A program made the position numbers and the translations under genes. A stretch of 57,053 nucleotides of DNA. It comes from JAAYFJ01 sp964344295. Its GTDB lineage: Bacteria; Bacillota; Clostridia; Tissierellales; Peptoniphilaceae. This document shows positions 26,367 through 34,779 of this stretch, one piece after another. Position 1 is the first letter of the stretch. The number at the start of each line of letters is the position of its first letter. The stretch is taken from positions 1-57,053 of the forward strand of contig CAYFMR010000008.1 of NCBI GenBank assembly GCA_964344295.1. The letters are read 5' to 3'. The notes beneath the pieces were generated by a model. It saw nothing but the letters and a program-made list of their open reading frames with translations. It was not told where the DNA came from and did not search any database.

Positions 26367-28283
26367 ATGAATCTACCCTTATTTTACCAGCTGTTGGAGA
26401 ATCATCGACTCAAAGGCGAGCTCCGTCCAGGAGAGGAAATCACCTTGGCCATTGACCAAACTCTGACCCAGGATTCCACCGGCACCATGGTTTATCTCCA
26501 ATTAGAGGCCTTGGATCCGGCGGAGCTCAAAACCCAACTGTCCGTGGCTTATATCGACCATAATATGCTCCAATCCGGCTTTGAAAACGCCGATGATCAC
26601 GCTTTTATCAAGTCCGTAGCCGACCGACGGGGCGTGCTCTTTTCCAAGCCCGGAGGCGGCATCTGCCACCAAGTACACTTGGAACGTTTTGCCAAGCCCG
26701 GCATGACCTTAATCGGCTCGGACAGCCACACCCCCACTGCCGGAGGCCTTGGTGCCGTCGCCATCGGAGCAGGCGGCCTGGACGTAGCAGTGGCCATGGC
26801 CAAGGGTTATTACCACCTCCCCGTGCCCAAAATCTATCGCATTCACTTAAAAGGCAGCCTGCCCTTGGGCTGTAACGGCAAAGACGTCATTTTGGAAGTT
26901 TTACGTCGTCTCACCGTCAAAGGCGGTGTGGGCTACGTCATGGAATACACCGGTGAAGGGGTAAGCTCTCTAAGCGTCACCGATCGCGCCACGATTTGCA
27001 ACATGGGAGCGGAACTGGGGGCCACCACCTCCATCTTCCCCTCAGACGAGCGCACGCGAGACTTTTTACGTGCCCACGGCCGCGAAGCAGACTTTATCCC
27101 CTTAGAAACCGGTCACGGCCTCTGCCACGAGGAGATGGAGCTGGACTTGTCTGCCTTAGTGCCTTTAGTGGCCCAACCCCATATGCCGGATCGCGTCGTG
27201 CCCGTCACCGAGCTCGCCGGTCTCAAAGTGGATCAAGTCGCCATCGGTTCTTGCACCAACTCCTCTTATACGGACATGATGAAAGTCTCGGCTATATTAA
27301 AGGATCGTCACGTGGCGGAAGGGGTGGACCTAGTCATTTCCCCCGGATCGGCTAACATTCTGCGCCTCTTGGCGGAAAATGGTGCCCTGGCCACCTTTGT
27401 CGCCGCCGGAGCCCGCATCTTAGAGTCCGCCTGCGGTCCCTGCATCGGTATGGGCCAAAGTCCCAAAACTGATGCCATCAGCCTGCGCAGTTTTAACCGC
27501 AACTTTAAAGGACGCAGTGGCACCATGTCTGCCGGCATCTACCTAGTCAGCCCGGAAACCGCTGCTGCCTCTGCCGTCACCGGTACCTTAACCGATCCTC
27601 GCAGCCTGGACGTGGACTTCGCCATCGCTGAGCCCGCCTCCTATGGCCGCACGGAACATTATTTCTTAGAACCCTCTGGTGACTTAAGCCACCCCGTAGT
27701 CATGGGGCCTAACATCAAACCCTTCCCCATCGGTCAACCTTTAGAAGATACCTTGGCAGGCCATGTGCTTCTCAAAGCCGGAGACCATGTCACCACTGAC
27801 GACATTGTCCCCTCCCACGCCAAGCTCCTGCCCTTTAGAAGCAACGTGCCCCATCTATCCCGTTTCGCCTTCTCCACCCTTACCGACGACTTTTACGAAC
27901 TGGCCCAAGTCCACGACGGCGGCTTTATCGTCGGTGGCGAAAACTATGGTCAAGGCTCCTCGAGAGAGCACGCTGCTTTAGTGCCTCTGTACCTGAACGT
28001 CAAAGCGGTCATCGCCAAAAGCTTTGCTCGTATCCACCGTGGTAACCTCATCAACGCCGGCATCCTGCCCCTAGTCTGGGAAGACCCCGACGACTGGGAA
28101 AAAGTCGATAAGGGCCATCACCTGACCTTAGAAAACGTTAAAAGCGGCTTAGACACAGGTCGCCTGCAATTGGAAGATCGCGATACGAAAGAAACCTACC
28201 CCGTCACCATCAACCTCTCTCCTCGCGAACGGGAGATCCTCTTGGCAGGCGGTTACTTAAACTATGTCAAATCACAGGAGTAA
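26367..28283 (+). CDS. acnA: Aconitate hydratase
   Basis: A 638-residue aconitase that interconverts citrate and isocitrate through a [4Fe-4S] cluster. Cluster cysteines are in IGSCTNSSYTDM and ACGPCIGMGQ. Substrate residues lie in LIGSDSHTPTAGGLGAVAIG. The C-terminal swivel domain has GENYGQGSSREHAAL. The length fits the short clostridial/mitochondrial-like form. It is first of four tightly packed genes, three bases before the isocitrate dehydrogenase gene, which places it in glutamate-forming citrate metabolism. The ribosome site is AAAGGAG. Confidence 0.95.
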   Translation: MNLPLFYQLLENHRLKGELRPGEEITLAIDQTLTQDSTGTMVYLQLEALDPAELKTQLSVAYIDHNMLQSGFENADDHAFIKSVADRRGVLFSKPGGGICHQVHLERFAKPGMTLIGSDSHTPTAGGLGAVAIGAGGLDVAVAMAKGYYHLPVPKIYRIHLKGSLPLGCNGKDVILEVLRRLTVKGGVGYVMEYTGEGVSSLSVTDRATICNMGAELGATTSIFPSDERTRDFLRAHGREADFIPLETGHGLCHEEMELDLSALVPLVAQPHMPDRVVPVTELAGLKVDQVAIGSCTNSSYTDMMKVSAILKDRHVAEGVDLVISPGSANILRLLAENGALATFVAAGARILESACGPCIGMGQSPKTDAISLRSFNRNFKGRSGTMSAGIYLVSPETAAASAVTGTLTDPRSLDVDFAIAEPASYGRTEHYFLEPSGDLSHPVVMGPNIKPFPIGQPLEDTLAGHVLLKAGDHVTTDDIVPSHAKLLPFRSNVPHLSRFAFSTLTDDFYELAQVHDGGFIVGGENYGQGSSREHAALVPLYLNVKAVIAKSFARIHRGNLINAGILPLVWEDPDDWEKVDKGHHLTLENVKSGLDTGRLQLEDRDTKETYPVTINLSPREREILLAGGYLNYVKSQE

Positions 28284-28286
28284 ACC

Positions 28287-29306
28287 ATGACTGATCAAAA
28301 AATCATCCTGATCCCCGGCGACGGTATCGGCCCGGAAATCATCGATGCCACAGAAAACATGCTCCAAGCTCTGGCCTTACCCTTTGTCTACGAACGGCAC
28401 CCCATGGGCCAAACGGCCTTAGAAAAAACAGGTGAGCTGCTGCCAAAATCCACCTTGGAAGCCATTCGCGCATCCGGTGTCGCCCTAAAAGGTCCGGTGA
28501 CGACCCCCATTGGCTCCGGATTTCGCTCGGTCAACGTGGCCCTTCGCCAGCACTTTGACCTCTTTGCCAACATCCGTCCCATCACAGGCTACGGCTCTGT
28601 GCCCCGCCGCTACGGCGACGTGAACCTGGTCATCTTCCGGGAAAACACGGAAGACCTCTATGCCGGCATCGAAGAAACCATCTCCCCCGACGAAGGTCGC
28701 AGCATCAAAATCATCACCCGCGCTGCTACCAGAGCCATCGCCCAAGAGGCCTTTCGCTATGCCGAAGCCCAAGGTAAAGACAAGGTCACTGTGGTCACCA
28801 AAGCCAACATCATGAAAGCCACCGATGGTTTGTTCCTCGATGAGACCAGAAAAGTGGCCCAAGACTTCCCCTCCATCACCTTAGAAGAAAAGTTGGTGGA
28901 CGCCATTTGCATGGAGCTGGTCCTGGATCCCACGCCCTTTGGCATCCTGGTCACCGAAAACCTCTACGGTGACATCCTCTCCGACCTTTGCGCCGGTCTC
29001 GTCGGCGGACTGGGACTGGCACCGGGAGCCAATATGGGTAAGGACGTGGCAGTCTTTGAAGCCGTCCACGGCACCGCCCCTCACATCGCCGGCCAAAACA
29101 AAGCCAACCCAACGGCGCTCTTTCTCTCCGCCGCCATGATGTTAGATCATCTGGGCTACCGCAAAGAAGCCGATGCCATCCGTCAAACGGCCCACCACAT
29201 CTTAAGTGACCCCGCCAACTTCACCGCCGACTTAGGCGGCTCAACATCTACCCGCGATTACACCCAACGCTTTATCCGTCAATTAAAGGAGGTCTACTAT
29301 GACTAA
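28287..29306 (+). CDS. icd: Isocitrate dehydrogenase (isocitrate/isopropylmalate family)
   Basis: A 339-residue beta-decarboxylating dehydrogenase. LIPGDGIGPEI opens the protein, SGFRSVNVALRQHFDLFANI carries the substrate-binding Ser and Arg residues typical of isocitrate enzymes, and ENLYGDILSDLCAGLVGGLG holds metal ligands. The cofactor loop reads EAVHGTAPHIAGQNKANPTA. Its His replaces the Asp usual in NAD-dependent enzymes and the Lys usual in NADP-dependent ones, so cofactor choice is open. Position between aconitase and citrate synthase supports isocitrate over homoisocitrate or isopropylmalate. It overlaps the next gene by eight bases. Confidence 0.88.
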   Translation: MTDQKIILIPGDGIGPEIIDATENMLQALALPFVYERHPMGQTALEKTGELLPKSTLEAIRASGVALKGPVTTPIGSGFRSVNVALRQHFDLFANIRPITGYGSVPRRYGDVNLVIFRENTEDLYAGIEETISPDEGRSIKIITRAATRAIAQEAFRYAEAQGKDKVTVVTKANIMKATDGLFLDETRKVAQDFPSITLEEKLVDAICMELVLDPTPFGILVTENLYGDILSDLCAGLVGGLGLAPGANMGKDVAVFEAVHGTAPHIAGQNKANPTALFLSAAMMLDHLGYRKEADAIRQTAHHILSDPANFTADLGGSTSTRDYTQRFIRQLKEVYYD

Positions 29307-30687
29307 CCCGGGTTTAACCACCACGGCCAACCGCCGTTACTTTAACAAATTAGTCCATACGGTGGAGCACACCACCATCCCTCAGGAAGTCTACGATCGC
29401 TACGACGTCAAAAGAGGGCTTCGAAATGCTGACGGTTCCGGTGTGTTAGTGGGCATCACCAACATCGCATCCGTTATCGGCTATAAAATGGAAGATGGCA
29501 AAAAAGTCCCCGTAGACGGTGAACTCTACTATCGGGGCATTCCTCTAGTAGACATGGTCAAAGGCTACCAAAGCCAAGGCCGCCTCGGCTATGAAGAAGT
29601 CATTTTTCTTCTCCTTTTCGGCGACCTGCCCACGCCAAACGAACTGCAAGACTTCCACATCTTATTAGACACGTTCCGCGACTTACCGGCCCTCTATAAA
29701 GAGGATGTCATTATCAAGATCCCCAGCTCAGATATTATGAATAAGATGATGCGTGCCGTCTTAAGCCTTTACTCCTATGACGACGACCCGGACAACACCT
29801 CGGTGCGCAATGTCCTCTTCCAAAGTCTCAACTTGATCAGCAAGTTTCCCTTAATGATGGCTTACTGCTACCAGGCCAAACGCCATTACATCGACAAGCA
29901 ATCCCTCGTCCTGCACCAACCCATCGGGGGCCTTTCCACTTCGGAAACCGTGCTATCTCTCGTGCGGGAAGACGGGCTCTATACCAAAGAAGAAGCGGAA
30001 TTGTTGGATTTGCTACTGGTCATCCACGCCGAACACGGCGGTGGTAATAACTCCGCTTTTGCCACCCACGTTGTCTCCTCCAGCGGTACCGACACCTACT
30101 CTACCGTAGCCACCGCCCTGGCCTCCTTAAAAGGCCCACGACACGGTGGTGCTGCGCTTAAAGTCGATGCCATGCTAGAAGATGCCTTTAAAAACGTCCG
30201 CGGCGCTGACGACGAAAAAGGTATGCGCCAATACATCGCACAGCTATTAAATCGCCAAGCTTATGACGGCTCCGGCCTCGTCTATGGCATAGGCCACGCC
30301 GTCTACACGCTATCCGATCCTCGGGCCACCTTATTACGGGCGAAAGCCGAGGAATTGGCCACCATCAAAGGAGAAGAATACTTGGAAAAGCTGGCGTTTC
30401 TCGATCGTTTCGCCGCCATTGCCGGCACCATGGTCAGTGAAGCCAAAGGCTCCTCTTACACCCTCGGCGCCAACGTGGACTTCTATTCCGGATTTGTCTA
30501 TCGCATGCTGGATTTCCCCCGGGAGCTCTTCACTCCCCTGTTTGCCACTTCCCGTATGGCAGGCTGGTGTGCTCACCGCTTGGAACAGCTGGCAGATACC
30601 AAGATCATCCGCCCCGGTTACGTCACCATCAGCGAAAAACGTCCCTACGTCCAACCGGAAAAACGCCTGGGACTGGCCGATCAATGA
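29299..30687 (+). CDS. gltA: Citrate synthase
   Basis: A 462-residue citrate synthase of the long clostridial type. Catalytic residues are visible: His in IHAEHGGGNNS, His in YGIGHAVYTLSDPRA and Asp in NVDFYSGFVYRMLDFP. It condenses oxaloacetate and acetyl-CoA, the first step of the oxidative branch encoded here, although it is last of the three enzymes in the operon. GGAGG lies inside the end of the icd gene, seven bases before ATG, and the frames overlap, so translation is coupled. Confidence 0.95.
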   Translation: MTNPGLTTTANRRYFNKLVHTVEHTTIPQEVYDRYDVKRGLRNADGSGVLVGITNIASVIGYKMEDGKKVPVDGELYYRGIPLVDMVKGYQSQGRLGYEEVIFLLLFGDLPTPNELQDFHILLDTFRDLPALYKEDVIIKIPSSDIMNKMMRAVLSLYSYDDDPDNTSVRNVLFQSLNLISKFPLMMAYCYQAKRHYIDKQSLVLHQPIGGLSTSETVLSLVREDGLYTKEEAELLDLLLVIHAEHGGGNNSAFATHVVSSSGTDTYSTVATALASLKGPRHGGAALKVDAMLEDAFKNVRGADDEKGMRQYIAQLLNRQAYDGSGLVYGIGHAVYTLSDPRATLLRAKAEELATIKGEEYLEKLAFLDRFAAIAGTMVSEAKGSSYTLGANVDFYSGFVYRMLDFPRELFTPLFATSRMAGWCAHRLEQLADTKIIRPGYVTISEKRPYVQPEKRLGLADQ

Positions 30688-30938
30688 GCCCCTACATCTA
30701 TCTGATCCCCTCCGTATTGGCATTTCTACTCATGGGCTTGGACAAACATCGAGCTAAACGACACAAAAGGCGTATCCCCGAAGCCACTCTTTGGACAGTG
30801 GCCCTCTTAGGCGGCGGCCCAGGCGCCTACTTAGGCATGGTCCTCTTTCGCCACAAGACGCTACACTTAAACTTCGCCATCGGCTTTACGCTGCTAGCGG
30901 TCATCCAATTGGCCCTATTTCTCTATATTCTGCCATAA
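30684..30938 (+). CDS. DUF1294 membrane protein
   Basis: An 84-residue protein with three hydrophobic segments (about 3-17, 40-58, 66-83) and a basic loop between the first two (LDKHRAKRHKRRIPE). The pattern MGLDKHRAK and LLGGGPGAYLGMVLFRHKT is that of DUF1294. Its ATG overlaps the citrate synthase stop (ATGA at 30684-30687), so it is translated from the same mRNA. Function is unknown. Confidence 0.88.
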   Translation: MSPYIYLIPSVLAFLLMGLDKHRAKRHKRRIPEATLWTVALLGGGPGAYLGMVLFRHKTLHLNFAIGFTLLAVIQLALFLYILP

Positions 30939-30940
30939 AC

Positions 30941-30970
30941 AAAGCGGTCTCCCTAAACGGAGACCGCTTT
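30941..30970 (+). terminator. Terminator of aconitase operon
   Basis: A perfect 12-bp stem (AAAGCGGTCTCC with GGAGACCGCTTT) with a short loop and T run lies directly after the DUF1294 stop. Confidence 0.93.
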
Positions 30971-31042
30971 TTGCACTCAGATGTCTGAAAACCCAGGTCT
31001 TGTTTTATTTACTTCCATTTTAAATCCATATAAGTTCCTCAT

Positions 31043-31756
31043 TTAAAAAACAGAAAACATGTTAAATTTTTTTATATATGCAATATCTTCACGGTTTAAA
31101 AGTAATTTCTTCTCCAATTCTTTGTCTTCCGTAAGAATCTTAGTTGAAAAAAGCATCTTTAGGGCAGCTGGCATGATTGGTCTAATGGAGATACCACTCC
31201 AAAGTCCCCACCTTATTTCCGAATCCACAAAGGGCGATAAAATAGAAATATTTGGTTTCTCAAGGTCTGTATATTTGTTTACCAGGTTTATTCTCGTTAT
31301 GCTGTCAAAATGTTCAATGCTTCCGTAATATGTATTCTCGCAAATATATGGAAATTCATAATCTGAAATATTCATATACATGTAGACACAATTCTCCTCA
31401 GTGTCCCTGCTTTTCCTGATTTCCATCAGAGATTTAATCATCTTTGAATTTCTCCCATCATAATAATAAGAGTATATTTTGGAATCATTCTTAAAGAATT
31501 TGGGAACCTTGCTTGGATCCGTAGATTGTTCACTAAGCTCACTTAAATTTTGTGGAATTAAATGAGCAATTTCGATTTCAAAGGCATCACTAATCTCTTT
31601 TAAAGTCATAATATCAATATTGATTTCTCCATTTTCATACTTTGATACTGCTGACTTGCTTTTATTGATCTTCTTCGACAAATCGCCTAAGGTCATATTT
31701 TTTTCTTTTCTTACTTTTTTTATCCTTTTGCCCACTTCTATTAAATATTCATCCAA
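31043..31756 (-). CDS. XRE-family transcriptional regulator
   Basis: A 237-residue regulator. The N-terminal helix-turn-helix covers about residues 8-62 (MTLGDLSKKINKSKSAVSKY, then ENGEINIDIMTLKEISDAFE). The remaining 170 residues form a domain I do not recognise, probably ligand-binding, with SILSPFVDSEIRWGLWSGIS. The gene is strikingly AT-rich compared with the surroundings and is divergent from a PatB/MalY-type gene, which it probably regulates. Together they look like an acquired two-gene unit. Confidence 0.85.
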   Translation of the reverse strand: MDEYLIEVGKRIKKVRKEKNMTLGDLSKKINKSKSAVSKYENGEINIDIMTLKEISDAFEIEIAHLIPQNLSELSEQSTDPSKVPKFFKNDSKIYSYYYDGRNSKMIKSLMEIRKSRDTEENCVYMYMNISDYEFPYICENTYYGSIEHFDSITRINLVNKYTDLEKPNISILSPFVDSEIRWGLWSGISIRPIMPAALKMLFSTKILTEDKELEKKLLLNREDIAYIKKFNMFSVF

Positions 31757-31860
31757 ACAAATTCACCTAATTTCCTATAAATATCATTTTATTGCGTTTT
31801 TTGCTTAAATACTTTAAGTTTCTTAAATTTTATCATAATATCAGCATTTTTTCCATTATG

Positions 31861-31887
31861 AGGAAACCTATGCTCAAAAAGTTTCCT
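31861..31887. promoter_or_regulatory. Candidate operator in XRE/patB gap
   Basis: A perfect inverted repeat AGGAAAC-N13-GTTTCCT lies between the divergent genes, about 40 bases upstream of a TATACT element (31929-31934) that could be the -10 of the patB-like gene. Binding by the XRE protein is an inference. Confidence 0.5.
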
Positions 31888-31953
31888 TATAGTAGATTTA
31901 TGTCAGTAATTTAATTTTATATTATTGCTATACTTGTCTAAAGGGGTGAAAAA

Positions 31954-33141
31954 ATGAAAAAATTAAATTTAGAAGTTAAGCATGATAGGCGTGGAAGTAA
32001 CAGCGTAAAATGGGATCATAAAGACTTTATCGATCCAAGAGCAGGTGAAGATGCCCTGCCACTTTGGTTGTCTGATATGGAATTTAAAGTCGCCGACGAA
32101 ATTGTAGAGGCCCTATCAAGGAGAGTGGACCATGGATTTTTTGGTCAATCAATGCCTGGCGATACCTATTTTAAATCGATTCAAAACTGGTATTATAATA
32201 GGTTTTCTTGGAAGATAGAGAGAGATTCGATATTTTATTCTCCCGGTGTCTTACCAGCCATTGGCTTTGCTATCAATTCCTTTACAAGGGAAGGTGAGGG
32301 AATTATCATTCAACCTCCAGTATTTTATCCTTTTGCACAATTAATTGAAGAAAATGGAAGAAAGGTTACTAACAATAACTTAATCAGTGAAGATGGTTAC
32401 TATTACATTGACTTTGACGATCTTGAACAAAAGGCTAAAGATCCCAATAACACAATGCTTCTACTTTGTTCCCCTCATAATCCCGTTGGTCGTGTGTGGA
32501 AAAAAGAAGAACTTTTACGAATGATTGAGATTTGCGAAAAATATGACCTAACCATTTTTTCCGATGAAATACATTGTGACTTAACCAGAAAAAATGTAAA
32601 ACACTATCCCCTCATGAGTCTCAGTGATTATCCAAAAATTGCTGCAGCTGTAGCACCTAGTAAGACTTTTAATGTTGGCGGGCTTCCGATTGCTCAAATT
32701 ATTATTGAAGACGAAGACTTAAGAGATCGTTGGAGCCAAGAGACCTATGGCAAACACTTCATCAGATTTGCTCCACCGCTTGATATGATTTTATGTGAGA
32801 CAGCATATTCTCATTGTGCTTATTGGGTTGATGAAGTCATGGAATATGTTGAAGATAATTTTAATTTCATTGTTAAGTTCTTCGAAGAAAAGCTTCCAAA
32901 AGTCAATTATAAAAAACCTGAGGGAACTTTCTTAGCCTGGGTTAATTTTGGAGCCTATGTCAATCATAAAGACCTTATGGATATCTTAATTACCAAATAT
33001 GACTTGTTAATTGAAGATGGAATTGTCTTTGGAGAGCCTGGTGATGGTTACTTTAGGATTAGCATTGCCTGCCAGAGAGATGTGCTCAAAGAAGGTTTAA
33101 CTAAAATCGTCCAAGCCATAGAGGAATTACAAGCTCTTTAG
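31954..33141 (+). CDS. PatB/MalY-family pyridoxal-phosphate C-S lyase
   Basis: A 395-residue aminotransferase-fold enzyme of the MalY/PatB group, which splits cystathionine or cysteine conjugates into a thiol, pyruvate and ammonia. Visible PLP features are SPHNPVGRVW, FSDEIHCDLT and the Schiff-base lysine in APSKTFNVGG. The N-terminal WDHKDFIDPRAGEDALPLWL, with the DMEFKVAD stretch, is characteristic of the group. AT-rich like the divergent regulator. AAGGGG precedes the ATG. The exact substrate is unknown; cystathionine, cysteine or a sulfur conjugate are possible. Confidence 0.87.
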   Translation: MKKLNLEVKHDRRGSNSVKWDHKDFIDPRAGEDALPLWLSDMEFKVADEIVEALSRRVDHGFFGQSMPGDTYFKSIQNWYYNRFSWKIERDSIFYSPGVLPAIGFAINSFTREGEGIIIQPPVFYPFAQLIEENGRKVTNNNLISEDGYYYIDFDDLEQKAKDPNNTMLLLCSPHNPVGRVWKKEELLRMIEICEKYDLTIFSDEIHCDLTRKNVKHYPLMSLSDYPKIAAAVAPSKTFNVGGLPIAQIIIEDEDLRDRWSQETYGKHFIRFAPPLDMILCETAYSHCAYWVDEVMEYVEDNFNFIVKFFEEKLPKVNYKKPEGTFLAWVNFGAYVNHKDLMDILITKYDLLIEDGIVFGEPGDGYFRISIACQRDVLKEGLTKIVQAIEELQAL

Positions 33142-33197
33142 TTGAATTTTCTTAACTTCTGTGAAGATGTACAACAAAATAAATTAATTCTATTTTA

Positions 33198-33225
33198 AGT
33201 TCCTAATTATTAGGAACTTTTTTTC
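33198..33225 (+). terminator. Terminator of patB-like gene, overlapping mutY end
   Basis: A perfect 10-bp stem (AAGTTCCTAA with TTAGGAACTT) with a TTA loop and T run. Its sequence contains the last codons and TAG stop of the converging mutY gene (33203-33205). Confidence 0.92.
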
Positions 33226-34282
33226 GGGGAAAATACGCCTCTCCTACTTCCATGACCTTTTGGTATTCCCTGACAGCGCTAGCCATGGGATAGTCTTCCT
33301 CTAGTGCCTGTAAGTCCACCCACCGGTAGGGCTCCCCTTCTTCTTTTACGCGGGCCACCACACTGGCCAACTGCCACACCCGATGACTAAAGACGGCTTT
33401 GTGCCTTGGGCCCGGCACCACATCTTCTACTACAAAGCCCAAGTCTTCCAAGTAAGCCTTAACCTCTTCCGGTTCCCGGTGTCCGAGGATGAGGGGAAAC
33501 TGCCAAAGGCCTGCCAAGAGACCGTCTTCGCCCCGCTGTTCCACCGCCCACTTGTGCCCTGCCATCACCATGAGTACCGTCTTTTCCACTTCCTGGATCT
33601 TGGTCTTGGAGATGCGCACCGGCAACATGGCTTGCAAGTGGTGGGTCTTAGCATAGCAGGCTTGACCGAGTGGGCAGTGCTCGCAGTCGATAAACCCTTT
33701 CGGCGTGCAGAGGATGGCCCCTAGTTCAATGAGAGCCTGGGTAAAATCCCCCATCTCCTCAGCCAGGGGAAGCAGAGGCCGGAGAGCTTCGGCGACTACC
33801 TTTTTGGCTTCGCTCTCCAACACGTTACCCTCGTAGCCTAAAAACCGGGCCATGACACGCAACACATTCCCGTCCACCGCGGGCACCCGCTCTCCCAAGG
33901 TAATGGAGGCGATGGCCCCGGCGGTGTAGTCCCCTACGCCTTTAATGTTACGCCACGCAGCCGCATCAGCCGGCCAGCCCTCCGCTGCCACCATCTTTGC
34001 CCCTTCGTGCAAATACCGTGCTCGGCGGTAATACCCGAGGCCCTCCCAGTACTTGAGGACCTCCTCTACCGGTGCCTCGGCCAAGACCTCCACGGTGGGG
34101 AAACGTTCCAGCCATCGATGATAATAGGGAATCACAGCTTCCACCCGCGTCTGTTGGAGCATAATTTCCGATACCCACACGGCATAGGGATCCTTGGTGC
34201 GGCGCCAGGGCAAATTTCTTTTGGATTTATGGTACCATTCCAATAAAGGTATGGTAAAATACTCATACAAGTTATTCAACAT
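33203..34282 (-). CDS. mutY: A/G-specific adenine glycosylase
   Basis: A 359-residue base-excision repair enzyme that removes adenine paired with 8-oxoguanine. The helix-hairpin-helix GVGDYTAGAIASI is followed by the catalytic aspartate in VPAVDGNVLRVMAR. Iron-sulfur ligands lie in CTPKGFIDCEHCPLGQAC. The C-terminal MutT-like domain has the 8-oxoG reader loop AVFSHRVW. ATG 34282 follows GAGGTGG; the ATG at 34318 has no such site. The last residues (KVPNN) and stop fall in the hairpin that terminates the neighbouring AT-rich gene, so the tail may have been rewritten by an insertion. Confidence 0.93.
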   Translation of the reverse strand: MLNNLYEYFTIPLLEWYHKSKRNLPWRRTKDPYAVWVSEIMLQQTRVEAVIPYYHRWLERFPTVEVLAEAPVEEVLKYWEGLGYYRRARYLHEGAKMVAAEGWPADAAAWRNIKGVGDYTAGAIASITLGERVPAVDGNVLRVMARFLGYEGNVLESEAKKVVAEALRPLLPLAEEMGDFTQALIELGAILCTPKGFIDCEHCPLGQACYAKTHHLQAMLPVRISKTKIQEVEKTVLMVMAGHKWAVEQRGEDGLLAGLWQFPLILGHREPEEVKAYLEDLGFVVEDVVPGPRHKAVFSHRVWQLASVVARVKEEGEPYRWVDLQALEEDYPMASAVREYQKVMEVGEAYFPRKKVPNN

Positions 34283-34347
34283 GAACCACCTCAACGTTAT
34301 TGTATCATGAGCAATCAAGGGGAGATACCCCGAGAAAGGAGTACCTT

Positions 34348-34776
34348 ATGGATTCTGTACATGTGACTGGACACCTCACTGGCAATATGGGGTTTAAAAT
34401 GATGTTAGACGGCCACCACGAACTGATCACCGATGCCTCTGAGGCCATTGGAGGCAACGATCAGGGTCCTCGCCCCAAACAACTGTTACTCTCCGCCCTT
34501 ATCGGTTGTACCGGCATCGACGTCATGAGCATCTTAAAGACCATGCGCCTTCAAATCGACGACTTAACCATTGAAGCGGACACCGTGCATACGGATGAGC
34601 ACCCGAAAGTTTATGAAAACATCCACCTGACCTACCGCTTCGTAGGCCCGGACACCCTGCCCTTGGAGCGATTAAAACGGGCTGTAGAGCTTTCCCAAAC
34701 CAAGTATTGTGGTGTCTCCGCCATGTTGGCTGCCCACACGCCCATTACTTACGATGTCGTATTGGAGTCTCGATAA
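34348..34776 (+). CDS. OsmC/Ohr-family protein
   Basis: A 142-residue member of the OsmC superfamily, which often reduces organic peroxides with two cysteines. One cysteine lies in SALIGCTGIDVMSIL (about residue 55) and the second in QTKYCGVSAML (about 122), the spacing typical of OsmC-like proteins. ATG 34348 follows GAAAGGAG. The mate gene starts three bases after its stop, so they form a short operon. Confidence 0.88.
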   Translation: MDSVHVTGHLTGNMGFKMMLDGHHELITDASEAIGGNDQGPRPKQLLLSALIGCTGIDVMSILKTMRLQIDDLTIEADTVHTDEHPKVYENIHLTYRFVGPDTLPLERLKRAVELSQTKYCGVSAMLAAHTPITYDVVLESR

Positions 34777-34779
34777 TCT

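Noticed and set aside
33203..34282. Abnormal iron-sulfur spacing in MutY (C-X7-C-X2-C-X5-C)
   Set aside because: The usual first gap is six residues, but seven also occurs in clostridial MutY proteins, so it is not notable.
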